Below the pieces are notes generated by a model, which was not told the DNA's origin, searched no databases, and worked only from the letters and a program-made list of their open reading frames with translations. A stretch of DNA of 20,313 nucleotides, taken from positions 1 through 20,313 of the forward strand of contig CANQZO010000005.1 in assembly GCA_947628355.1 (NCBI GenBank), given 5' to 3'. The position numbers and the translations under genes are program-made. This DNA is from Candidatus Gastranaerophilales bacterium (lineage in GTDB: Bacteria > Cyanobacteriota > Vampirovibrionia > Gastranaerophilales > Gastranaerophilaceae). Shown here piece by piece: positions 1 through 6,331 of the stretch. Every line of letters starts with the position of its first letter. The stretch's first letter is position 1.

Positions 1-794
1 CACCTGTATTAGTTGCGGCAGGTTTGGCTTGCGGCGGTATTCAAATCGGAAAAGGTATATATAATCAAGTTAAAGCCAAAACTGATGACGAAGCAAGAAA
101 AGCATGGCAGACAATCGGTACCGGTACATTTACCGTTGGCACTTCTGCTGTTGCGGCTAAGTCAGCTTTAAAAGTATCAGGTGTTGATACAAAAGGAATG
201 TCTGTTTTGAGCGCAATTAAAAATTGTATCACCTCAGTGCCGAAAAATATAAGTAAAAGTATTAGTAATATTTCAATGTTTATAAAAAGTTCAATTCCTT
301 CTTCATCAACACCTTCTGTTATAAAAGATAATCCAAACAATAGTCCAAATAAAAGTTCAAATAATAGTTCAAATAATAGTTCAAATAATAATACTGCCGA
401 AGTAAACAATAACTCTCCGAAAACAGATAATGACATTATTGAACCAAAAAATAATATTACAGAAGTAAATAAAGATGTTATTAAACCAAATAAAGACTTA
501 GACATCATTGAATGCGTTGTCTATAGGGATCTTACGGATTCCGTAAATAAACCCGCGCCGCAAAATAATTCATTAATTCCTACAGGCAGTAAACAACAAT
601 ATTCACCATTTAGTGACAGAAGAACGATTGATGATTATTTTGTACAACAAATAAAAGACAGTTATTTACAACAACAGACAAATAATAACAACGGACAATT
701 ATTACTTGGTCCCGGAGTTTCGAAAAAAAGCTTCTTGAACAAGTTAAAAGATTTCTTTGAATTGTTCGGAATATTCTTTAAAAATAATAAATAA
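1..794 (+). CDS. Hypothetical low-complexity protein, 5'-truncated by window edge
   Basis: The reading frame is open from base 3 to the stop at 792-794, so the start lies outside the window; the TTG at 24 is only an internal candidate. The visible N-terminal part (ending near base 180) is rich in Gly, Ala and Thr (VAAGLACGGIQIGKGIYNQ, then TGTFTVGTSAVAAKSALK) and may form membrane-associated or glycine-zipper-like helices. The middle (about bases 300-520) is Asn/Ser/Pro-rich and looks disordered; it includes a 12-bp tandem repeat. The C-terminus ends in a Phe-rich amphipathic stretch (KKSFLNKLKDFFELFGIFFKNNK). I do not recognise a named family. It is convergent with rpsU and shares a terminator with it. 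A long antisense frame over 65-508 is a composition artefact. That it is a real gene is fairly sure; function unknown. Confidence 0.7.
   Translation, partial: PVLVAAGLACGGIQIGKGIYNQVKAKTDDEARKAWQTIGTGTFTVGTSAVAAKSALKVSGVDTKGMSVLSAIKNCITSVPKNISKSISNISMFIKSSIPSSSTPSVIKDNPNNSPNKSSNNSSNNSSNNNTAEVNNNSPKTDNDIIEPKNNITEVNKDVIKPNKDLDIIECVVYRDLTDSVNKPAPQNNSLIPTGSKQQYSPFSDRRTIDDYFVQQIKDSYLQQQTNNNNGQLLLGPGVSKKSFLNKLKDFFELFGIFFKNNK
339..386 (+). repeat. 12-bp in-frame tandem repeat (4 units)
   Basis: Four consecutive 12-bp units of consensus AATAGTTCAAAT run from 339 to 386; units 3 and 4 are identical, unit 1 has C for T and unit 2 A for T. Being a multiple of three it stays in frame and encodes a repeating Asn-Ser-Ser/Pro-Asn linker. 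Such repeats change copy number by slippage, so linker length may vary between strains. Confidence 0.8.
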
Positions 795-821
795 AAAAAG
801 AGTTAATGCTAACTCTTTTTT
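794..821. terminator. Bidirectional intrinsic terminator
   Basis: A stem of 12 bp (794-805 with 810-821) closes an ATGC loop; the core is GAGTTA/TAACTC and the arms are A-rich on the left and T-rich on the right. It therefore gives a U-run on either strand, and serves the truncated plus-strand gene ending at 794 and rpsU ending at 832 on the minus strand. Confidence 0.85.
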
Positions 822-831
822 ATTTATTTAA

Positions 832-1005
832 TTACACTCTTCTTTTGCGTGCAGCTTCAGATTTGCGTTTTTTCTTAATGCTTGGTTTTTCATAACGTTC
901 ACGGCGTTTTATTTCTGAAAGTATTCCTGCTTTTTGAATTTTCTTTTTAAATCTTTTTAAAGCACTTTCGATACTTTCATTATCACCAACTCGTACTTCA
1001 GGCAT
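832..1005 (-). CDS. rpsU: 30S ribosomal protein bS21
   Basis: A 57-codon ORF on the minus strand encodes MPEVRVGDNESIESALKRF followed by a strongly basic tail (KKKRKSEAARKRRV). This is the pattern of bS21: an N-terminal MPxVxV strand, the SIESALKRFKK helix, the KAGIL segment and an Arg/Lys-rich C-terminus. bS21 sits on the 30S platform close to the anti-Shine-Dalgarno end of 16S rRNA and helps mRNA initiation. Length fits the family (about 55-70 residues). An AAAGGTGG ribosome binding site lies just upstream of ATG 1005. It has its own candidate promoter at 1049-1077 and terminates at 794-821, so it appears monocistronic. Confidence 0.95.
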   Translation of the reverse strand: MPEVRVGDNESIESALKRFKKKIQKAGILSEIKRRERYEKPSIKKKRKSEAARKRRV

Positions 1006-1048
1006 TTATTTTTCACCACCTTTTAGCTTATGTATTGATTACAGAAAG

Positions 1049-1077
1049 ATGATAACAAGAACAAATTTATAATTCAA
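1049..1077 (-). promoter_or_regulatory. Candidate promoter of rpsU
   Basis: On the minus strand, TTGAAT (1072-1077) and TATCAT (1049-1054) are separated by 17 bp. The -10 differs from consensus at one base. The predicted transcription start near 1042 leaves a leader of about 36 nt before the ATG at 1005. Confidence 0.6.
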
Positions 1078-1089
1078 GTACATAAAAAG

Positions 1090-1114
1090 AAAGCCTGCCA
1101 CTTTGGCAGGCTTT
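1090..1114 (-). terminator. Intrinsic terminator of SLH protein A gene
   Basis: A perfect 11-bp GC-rich stem (1090-1100 with 1104-1114, AAAGCCTGCCA/TGGCAGGCTTT) closes a 3-nt loop. It lies 20 bp past the stop of the SLH gene on the minus strand and is followed on that strand by CTTTTT. Confidence 0.9.
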
Positions 1115-1134
1115 CAAATTTCCGTTTAAATTAA

Positions 1135-2394
1135 CTAGTTAGGAATAGATAAATCCTGAGTTAATTTTAACCAAACATATTCTCCTTCATGAGCTTTATA
1201 TGTTCTACCCGGAGTTGTTAAACCTGTAAGTAAACCAAGACCGGCACCAACAGGAGTACCAATAGCTACACCGTTACCATAGTGGTGATGACCTGTGAAG
1301 CCTGCAACACCAACACCGGCACCGGCACCGACTGCAGCACCGCCAACAGTGTAACCAACAGGTTTTGCCCATCTGTTTTCTGTTAATATACCGTTATGGT
1401 TTAATACTTCAGCTTTGAACGGAGTTACTATACCTGTAGGTAATGTCATTGATTCAAATTCTACAGTAACTTTATCGTTTTTATTCCACCATTTTTTAGG
1501 TTCAATATCGGTAATTTTAGCTTTCATTGTAGTTCCTGCAGGAATTACCGTTGTGTTGGTTTCTTCCGTATTTACATCATATTTAGCTGTGAAAGTAACA
1601 ACATCACCTACACAAGCATCTTTTGATGAGAAATCAGAATAGAAATAACCTTTAAGTATGTTATCAGCTAAAACGATTTTTCTTAAATTAGTGATTTGAA
1701 CTTCGTTAACTTCAGCTCTCTTAGTAACGTTTAAGTGTTCAACACCTGTAACTGTTTCTTTGCTGATATATTCTTTCTTAACAGCACCGATTTGTTGTTT
1801 TAATTTGTATAATAAAACAGCTGCTTCAGCTCTGTTTAACTTTTTGTTAGGTAATAATTCGTCTGCATCAGGATAATTTACATAAACACCCAAGTCAATT
1901 GTTTTAGCAAATTGACGAGTACCCCAAGCAGGGATTTCTTCTTTATCTTTAAACGGGTTTAAAGATTTAGTATTGCCTTTGAAATCTTTTGTAATATGAC
2001 TGATTACAGAAGCTGCTTCTGTCTTTGTCATAATTCTGTCAGGTTTAAATGTACCGTCATTGTAACCGTAGATTAAACCGAGTTTGGATGATAACATAAT
2101 ATCGCTGTAATCATCTCTTGCTGATGTAACATCAGAAAACGGATTTGTTTCAGAAACTGCAATCTTTTTGTGTCCTAAAGTTCTCAATAAAGCTGAGTTG
2201 AAATCAGATCTTGAAACATCTTTTTCAGGTAAAAAAGCTTTACCGTCAAGTTGTAAAATACCGTCTTTTACAACAGCTGTAATTTCTTTGTTTGCCCAAT
2301 AATCAGCGGGAACGTCACTGTAGACTTCCGCTTTTGCTTGGTTTAGAGCTCCCATCATGAAAAGTACAGCAAACATAGCTAGAATCTTTTTCAT
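1135..2394 (-). CDS. Exported SLH-domain protein A with glycine-zipper C-terminal domain
   Basis: A signal peptide (MKKILAMFAVLFMMGALNQAKA, likely cut before EVYSD) precedes three SLH domains at about residues 24-73, 85-137 and 145-200, recognisable by FSDV...YSDI, GYNDGTFKPDRIMTKTEAA and LNRAEAAVLLYKL. SLH domains anchor proteins to cell-wall polymers; in cyanobacteria they occur in outer-membrane proteins. The C-terminal half (from VEHLNVTKRAEV) is shared with the protein at 4844-6244 and holds IPAGTTMKAKI, a PFKAEVLNHNG block, then a Gly/Ala run typical of a glycine zipper. The preceding ATG at 2406 is rejected: the only Shine-Dalgarno (GGAG) overlaps it and is well spaced (6 nt) for the ATG at 2394. 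It looks monocistronic. Ligand and role are unknown; a cell-envelope location is likely. Confidence 0.88.
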   Translation of the reverse strand: MKKILAMFAVLFMMGALNQAKAEVYSDVPADYWANKEITAVVKDGILQLDGKAFLPEKDVSRSDFNSALLRTLGHKKIAVSETNPFSDVTSARDDYSDIMLSSKLGLIYGYNDGTFKPDRIMTKTEAASVISHITKDFKGNTKSLNPFKDKEEIPAWGTRQFAKTIDLGVYVNYPDADELLPNKKLNRAEAAVLLYKLKQQIGAVKKEYISKETVTGVEHLNVTKRAEVNEVQITNLRKIVLADNILKGYFYSDFSSKDACVGDVVTFTAKYDVNTEETNTTVIPAGTTMKAKITDIEPKKWWNKNDKVTVEFESMTLPTGIVTPFKAEVLNHNGILTENRWAKPVGYTVGGAAVGAGAGVGVAGFTGHHHYGNGVAIGTPVGAGLGLLTGLTTPGRTYKAHEGEYVWLKLTQDLSIPN

Positions 2395-2438
2395 TTTTTT
2401 CTCCATTTTTTAAATGTAAAACTAAACTAATCGCTTAA

Positions 2439-2467
2439 ATTATATAATAATACTTTTTATAATGCAA
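2439..2467 (-). promoter_or_regulatory. Candidate promoter of SLH protein A gene
   Basis: On the minus strand TTGCAT (2462-2467) and a consensus TATAAT (2439-2444) are 17 bp apart. The predicted start near 2432 gives a leader of about 38 nt before ATG 2394. Confidence 0.65.
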
Positions 2468-2505
2468 ATAATAATTTTAATGCTGGAAAAAATTTTTGTT
2501 TATAT

Positions 2506-2511
2506 TATAAT
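2506..2511 (+). promoter_or_regulatory. Candidate -10 box for tRNA-Lys
   Basis: A consensus TATAAT ends 13 bp before the first tRNA base at 2525. No good -35 hexamer is visible at normal spacing. The tRNA-Leu gene 43 bp further on probably belongs to the same transcript, as no separate promoter or terminator is evident between them. Confidence 0.45.
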
Positions 2512-2524
2512 CAAAATATAAATC

Positions 2525-2597
<73 letters not shown>

Positions 2598-2640
2598 TTT
2601 TTACATTGATAATTAAATATAGTTAACATTATGAAATTAT

Positions 2641-2719
2641 GGGCATGTGGTGGAATGGTAGACACGCCAGTCTTAGGAACTGGTGCGTAAGCGTGGGAGT
2701 TCGAGTCTCTTCATGCCCA
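2641..2719 (+). tRNA. tRNA-Leu(UAG)
   Basis: Acceptor GGGCATG pairs with CATGCCC, the anticodon stem is CCAGT/ACTGG with loop CTTAGGA (anticodon TAG), and a long variable arm follows, as expected for leucine. The T-arm is GGGAG-TTCGAGT-CTCTT with two G-U pairs. Discriminator A; CCA is not encoded. At 79 nt it is slightly short for tRNA-Leu because the D-loop and variable arm are compact. Its 3' third is duplicated further downstream. Confidence 0.93.
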
Positions 2720-2729
2720 GTTTTAAAAG

Positions 2730-2766
2730 AGGATAAGTAGTTAACTACTTATCCTTAAATTTTTTT
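2730..2766 (+). terminator. Terminator of the tRNA-Lys/tRNA-Leu transcript (copy 1)
   Basis: A 26-bp perfectly self-complementary sequence (2730-2755, arm AGGATAAGTAGTT) begins 11 bp after tRNA-Leu and is followed by a T-run at 2760-2766. The same palindrome recurs at 2915-2940. Confidence 0.8.
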
Positions 2767-2768
2767 GC

Positions 2769-2896
2769 AGAGACGAGAACTCCCACAGAGCAAAGCTCTG
2801 TAAAGTTCGAACGCGAGCGAGCAGAGGCTGAAGTGACGTATGCGTAGAGCATTCGTCACGAAATGCCGTTTCGTGCGAGGGAGCAAGACAGTCTCT
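2769..2896 (+). ncRNA. Possible structured RNA in the tRNA-Leu tail spacer
   Basis: If transcribed, 2769-2774 (AGAGAC) can pair with 2891-2896 (GTCTCT), and 2780-2784 (CTCCC region) with 2879-2883 (GGGAG). These enclose an internal loop and three inner hairpins: ACAGAGC-AAA-GCTCTGT near 2785-2801, GTGACG...CGTCAC near 2833-2859, and CACGAAA/TTTCGTG near 2857-2875 (the last two compete by a few bases). Whether RNA passes the upstream terminator is unknown. A comparable outer stem can be drawn at the tRNA-Asp locus. This is a fold inference only. Confidence 0.4.
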
Positions 2897-2910
2897 TCAT
2901 GCCCGGTTTA

Positions 2911-2944
2911 AAAGAGGATAAGTAGTTAACTACTTATCCTCTTT
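2911..2944. terminator. Bidirectional terminator, copy 2 of the tRNA-Leu tail palindrome
   Basis: A 34-bp perfect palindrome (17-bp stem, outer AAAGAGGATAAG) extends the 26-bp palindrome of copy 1 by four base pairs on each side. It overlaps the last codons and TAG stop (2930-2932) of the minus-strand TPR-like gene and lies at the end of the tRNA tail duplication, so it probably stops transcription from both sides. Confidence 0.75.
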
Positions 2945-4615
2945 ATTTTCTGTTTTTTTTGCTGATTCTGCTTTTATTCTTTTTATTTCTTTTTTTTGCC
3001 ATTTGTATTTTCCATACTTTTCAGCTTTTTGAAGATAATTCAGTGCTTCCTCTTGGTTATGTGAACAAAGGCTTTTACATACCATCATTATATAATAGTG
3101 ATATAAAAAGTCATAGTCATAACCTTCTAATAGATTATTTTCTATAATCGCAGAAATTTCTTTTCGAACTTCTTTTTCTTCTTGGTGTTTATCAATATTA
3201 TGCAATAAATGCATTTTGCTCATCTTCAATTTTTGAACAGCAATATTGTTTTTATTATATATTTTTTCAGCTGTTTGTATTGCACTATCCAGTTTTTTAA
3301 TTGCATTGTTATAATCGTTTTTCTTTGCATATATAAATGCAATTTCAACTTCAATTTCGTATGTATCTCTTGTGATATAGGTTTTTTGTAATGATTTTAA
3401 GATTTTTTCAGCTTTTGTAAAATAACTTAGTGCTGTATCATCTTGCTCCATGCTTCGATAAATTTCACCTTTTAATTTATTTGTCATATAAAACGGGTAT
3501 GAGTCTGCTGATGTAGCTTTTGCATAATATCTTTCGGCTTCATTCAAGTAGTTAAGTGCTTCTTCATTTTCTCTATGATTTCTTTTTAATTCTGCTGCTT
3601 TTTTCAACGCATTTCCATATTTTATAGGAACAATGTTTTTATATGGTTCTGACAACTGAAGCATTTTTGCTAAATATTTTTCATTATTATTGCTTTTATA
3701 AAAATTGTTATAATAATTTATGTAATCTTCATATATATTAAACATATGCAGACTGTTTTTACTGTATTCGTTTTGTGCTTTTTCTGCTTGTTTATCTATT
3801 ATTTTTTTTACTGACTTGAAATCTTTTATTGAATAATAATAATCTTTATAAAAGTGAGTAGTATTGTCTTTATAATTAATACCGTTAGCTTCGGCAAGTT
3901 TTATATTTTTATCCAATATTTCAACTGCCTTATCCTGCATATTTTTGCATATATAATATGTTACTAATAGTTGATTTAAATCAATTTCGGCTCTGATTTT
4001 TTCCTCACCTGCAGGTATTTGAGAAAGCAATTCTTTTAATTTATTCTCATTTTTCAAAAATTCATCAAATTGATAGCTGTCTAATAGAAAATAAGAATAA
4101 TCTGCGTAATAATCAAACATAACTTTAGGATTGGAGGAATATTCTTTATTTATTAAGTTTTGTAAAGTTTTTAATTCTTGTTTTGCTTCATTGAATTTCT
4201 TTAATGAATTGTAAAACCAAGCCTTTTGTTTTGCTATTAGCATTTTTTGATTTATATCGTCGGTTGATATATCGTTATATGCAGTTAAAGCATTTTCAAA
4301 TTGCTCGTACATTGAATAAAAATTTCCCAACTCAAGATTATACCTGTTTTTCAGACCTTTATTGCCAAGTTCACCGGTTGTTAAGTTATCAATTTTGATT
4401 AAGGCCTCCATACTTGTTAAAGGGTTCCCGATATGGTTGCCTTCATGAACAGAATTAAAGTATGAATCTATGTTTTGGAATGAATTTTCTTCTGCCATAA
4501 CTGCTGTTGATTTAGCAGCATTATTTGTATCAGCGTAAACTGAAACAGGTGTCATTATACAGAATAATGAACATAACAATACAGCATTAATTATACATTT
4601 TTTAGTTCGTGACAT
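2930..4615 (-). CDS. Exported TPR-like repeat protein
   Basis: The protein (561 residues) starts MSRTKKCIINAVLLCSLFCIMTPVSVYA, a clear signal peptide cut before DTNN. The remainder is helical with repeated TPR-like signatures such as YEQFENALTAYNDI, LKKFNEAKQELKTL, YFTKAEKILKSLQ, KKNDYNNAIKKLDSAIQTAEKIY and NQEEALNYLQKAEKY. TPR arrays are protein-binding scaffolds; here it would act in the periplasm or at the cell surface, partner unknown. The longer frame to 4672 is rejected because AGGAGAG sits 5 nt before ATG 4615. The last codons (Glu-Asp-Lys-stop) are supplied by the palindrome of the tRNA-Leu tail duplication. It diverges from SLH protein B. Start and export are well supported; function is not. 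Confidence 0.85.
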   Translation of the reverse strand: MSRTKKCIINAVLLCSLFCIMTPVSVYADTNNAAKSTAVMAEENSFQNIDSYFNSVHEGNHIGNPLTSMEALIKIDNLTTGELGNKGLKNRYNLELGNFYSMYEQFENALTAYNDISTDDINQKMLIAKQKAWFYNSLKKFNEAKQELKTLQNLINKEYSSNPKVMFDYYADYSYFLLDSYQFDEFLKNENKLKELLSQIPAGEEKIRAEIDLNQLLVTYYICKNMQDKAVEILDKNIKLAEANGINYKDNTTHFYKDYYYSIKDFKSVKKIIDKQAEKAQNEYSKNSLHMFNIYEDYINYYNNFYKSNNNEKYLAKMLQLSEPYKNIVPIKYGNALKKAAELKRNHRENEEALNYLNEAERYYAKATSADSYPFYMTNKLKGEIYRSMEQDDTALSYFTKAEKILKSLQKTYITRDTYEIEVEIAFIYAKKNDYNNAIKKLDSAIQTAEKIYNKNNIAVQKLKMSKMHLLHNIDKHQEEKEVRKEISAIIENNLLEGYDYDFLYHYYIMMVCKSLCSHNQEEALNYLQKAEKYGKYKWQKKEIKRIKAESAKKTENKEDK

Positions 4616-4681
4616 ATATACTCTCCTATTTATTAAACTTAATTCCCTATGATTGAAAGAATTAAAACACAATTATTATAT

Positions 4682-4710
4682 ATTATAACTTATTGTAAAA
4701 ATAGTGTATA
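4682..4710 (-). promoter_or_regulatory. Candidate promoter of TPR-like gene
   Basis: On the minus strand TATACA (4705-4710) and TATAAT (4682-4687) are 17 bp apart. The surroundings are very AT-rich, so chance matches are likely; the leader would be about 60 nt. Confidence 0.4.
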
Positions 4711-4758
4711 TCTTTTATATAAAAGTTTAATGTTTCTACATTATTATGATTACTTTTG

Positions 4759-4787
4759 TTGCCATAAAAAATGTTTTAACATATAAT
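4759..4787 (+). promoter_or_regulatory. Promoter of SLH protein B gene
   Basis: TTGCCA (4759-4764, one mismatch to consensus) and a perfect TATAAT (4782-4787) are separated by exactly 17 bp. The start near 4794 gives a leader of about 50 nt before ATG 4844. This is the strongest promoter match in the window. Confidence 0.75.
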
Positions 4788-4843
4788 TTTTGTAGATTTG
4801 GAATAAGTATTAAAATATAATAAATAGTTTAAGTGAGGTAAAA

Positions 4844-6244
4844 ATGAACATTAGAAAGAATTTGGCGGCAATTATGTTAAGTTTAACATTGCTGCTTACA
4901 GGTATTTCTTCCGCCCTTGCTAAAGATTATTCGGATGTTCCGGATGATTATTGGGCAGCAGAAGAAATTGAAGATGTGGTTACAAAACAAATAGTTCCCA
5001 TTTATGGAGATAAGACATATCGTCCGTTGGAAAAAGTACCCAGAGTTGAATGGACTGCTTGGTTATTAAGAGCTTTAGGATTGAGTCAAGCCCCTATTAC
5101 TGCAACTCCTGCGTATTCGGATGTTACGGACGCTACTTTCGGATATGAAAATATTGCAAGATCTGATCAATTTGGTTTGATTTACGGTTATACCGACGGT
5201 GAATTTAAACCTCAAAGATTTATTACTAAGGTTGAAACTGCTTCTATTATGAGCCACATTACAAAAGATACCGAAGTTGATACTTCAGTTCTAAGTCAAT
5301 TCGCTGACTCTGATCAAATTCCGGATTGGGGTGTTTTACCTTTTTCTAAGGCTATTAAATACGGTTTATATGTTAACTGGCCTTTAGAAACAGAATTAAA
5401 TCCTAACAGAGAACTTAACAGAGCTGAAGCTGCAGTTCTTCTTGCAAGATTAATGAAAGCATTGGATTTGGTTTCCGACGATAAAAAGGCTGCTGAACCT
5501 GCCGAAGAAAATGTAGCAGAAGAACCGCAAGAGTACGTTCTTTCTGTTGAACACCTTGATAATTACAAACGTGCTGTAGTTGACAGAGTATCTATTACAA
5601 ATTTAAGAAGAATTATTTTAGCTAAGAACGTATTTAAAGTTTCTTTCGTTGAACCTTTTAATTCAACAAAACACCAGATTGGTGATGTTATTCCTTTCTA
5701 TTTTAAGAATGATGTTAAAACTCTTGAGGGAACTTTACTTATTCCTGCTAATACAAAATTGTATGCATCAATTGCAGAATTAAAAGATAAAAGATGGATT
5801 AATAAAAACTCTGAAGTATATTTACACTTTGAAAAAATGGTATTCCCGAACGGGCATGAATATCCCTTTATTGCAAGAGTGTTAAATAATGATGAAGGTG
5901 TATTAACTGAAAATAAATGGCTTAAACCGTTAGAATATACTGTAGCAGGTGCGGCAATCGGCGGTGCTGCTATCGGACTTCCTGTCGGTGAATCTGAAGG
6001 CAGATCCGGAGACGGTATGGCTATCGGCTTCCCGACCGGTGCCGGTGTTGGTTTATTGGCAGGCTTCTTAACTCCCGGTGTTAACTACAAAGCAAGAGCT
6101 AATGAAGATGTATTTATTGAATTAAAAGTTGATTGCAGTTTATACAATGATTATGTTAATCAAACTACAACTACAACAAGAACAATAACCACAACTTCAA
6201 GTGACGGTTCGGAGACTACCGAAACTACTACAATACAAGAATAA
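4844..6244 (+). CDS. Exported SLH-domain protein B with glycine-zipper C-terminal domain
   Basis: A paralogue of the protein at 1135-2394. The signal peptide MNIRKNLAAIMLSLTLLLTGISSALA is followed by KDYSDVPDDYWA and three SLH domains (about residues 28-75, 90-140 and 150-200; GYTDGEFKPQRFITKVETA, LNRAEAAVLLARLMKAL). A short acidic Ala/Glu/Pro linker leads to the shared C-terminal domain: VEHLDNYKRAVVDRVSITNLRRIILA, IPANTKLYASI, KWLKPLEYTVAGAAIGGAAIG and a TPGVNYKAR block. It differs from A by a Thr-rich tail of about 30 residues (QTTTTTRTITTTSSDG). GAGG lies 7 nt before ATG 4844. The IPAGT/KGT-like beta block beside a glycine zipper is faintly reminiscent of VirB10/TrbI C-terminal domains, but that is only an impression. 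Likely envelope-anchored; function unknown. Confidence 0.88.
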   Translation: MNIRKNLAAIMLSLTLLLTGISSALAKDYSDVPDDYWAAEEIEDVVTKQIVPIYGDKTYRPLEKVPRVEWTAWLLRALGLSQAPITATPAYSDVTDATFGYENIARSDQFGLIYGYTDGEFKPQRFITKVETASIMSHITKDTEVDTSVLSQFADSDQIPDWGVLPFSKAIKYGLYVNWPLETELNPNRELNRAEAAVLLARLMKALDLVSDDKKAAEPAEENVAEEPQEYVLSVEHLDNYKRAVVDRVSITNLRRIILAKNVFKVSFVEPFNSTKHQIGDVIPFYFKNDVKTLEGTLLIPANTKLYASIAELKDKRWINKNSEVYLHFEKMVFPNGHEYPFIARVLNNDEGVLTENKWLKPLEYTVAGAAIGGAAIGLPVGESEGRSGDGMAIGFPTGAGVGLLAGFLTPGVNYKARANEDVFIELKVDCSLYNDYVNQTTTTTRTITTTSSDGSETTETTTIQE

Positions 6245-6264
6245 ATTTTAAATTTCTTAAAAAT

Positions 6265-6295
6265 AAAAATCCTCCGATAATATCGGGGGATTTTT
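6265..6295 (+). terminator. Intrinsic terminator of SLH protein B gene
   Basis: A 14-bp stem (6265-6278 with 6282-6295, core ATCCTCCGAT/ATCGGGGGAT, one T-G pair) closes a 3-nt loop, 20 bp after the stop, and ends in TTTTT. Confidence 0.9.
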
Positions 6296-6296
6296 G

Positions 6297-6325
6297 TTGT
6301 AAAACCATGTCATTACCATTATAAT
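6297..6325 (+). promoter_or_regulatory. Promoter for a leaderless mRNA (HEAT-like gene)
   Basis: TTGTAA (6297-6302), a 17-bp spacer and a perfect TATAAT (6320-6325) stand so close to the gene that transcription would start at or beside the A of ATG 6332, six bases after the -10. No Shine-Dalgarno is present. The -35 begins immediately after the T-run of the preceding terminator. Confidence 0.65.
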
Positions 6326-6331
6326 AACTTT

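Larger units (their letters stand above)
2691..2940 (+). repeat. tRNA-Leu tail-duplication element
   Basis: The segment 2691-2755 (tRNA-Leu T-arm, acceptor 3' strand and terminator) recurs at 2875-2940, offset by about 186 bp. From the base before GTCTCTTCATGCCC through the end of the palindrome the copies are about 51 nt and differ at two places. Upstream, the T-arm half GGGAG is also kept but the loop TTCGA has become CAAGACA. The spacer at 2770-2786 carries an inverted copy of the tRNA-Leu T-arm (15 of 17 bases). It also holds strong hairpins (ACAGAGC/GCTCTGT; GTGACG...CGTCAC; CACGAAA/TTTCGTG). The downstream copy cannot be a tRNA gene because it lacks the 5' half. Confidence 0.85.

Noticed and set aside
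65..508. 147-codon frame antisense to the low-complexity gene
   Set aside because: Leu/Phe-rich translation is the mirror of an Asn/Lys/Ser-rich coding strand; no ribosome binding site and no independent evidence.
2875..2905. Possible second tRNA-Leu gene
   Set aside because: Only the T-arm/acceptor 3' side is present; there is no anticodon arm or 5' acceptor strand, and the T-loop is lost.
2641..2940. Complete integrated mobile element at tRNA-Leu
   Set aside because: The direct repeats fit attachment-site logic, but the 186-bp interval has no integrase or other gene. It may be a remnant; a complete element is excluded.
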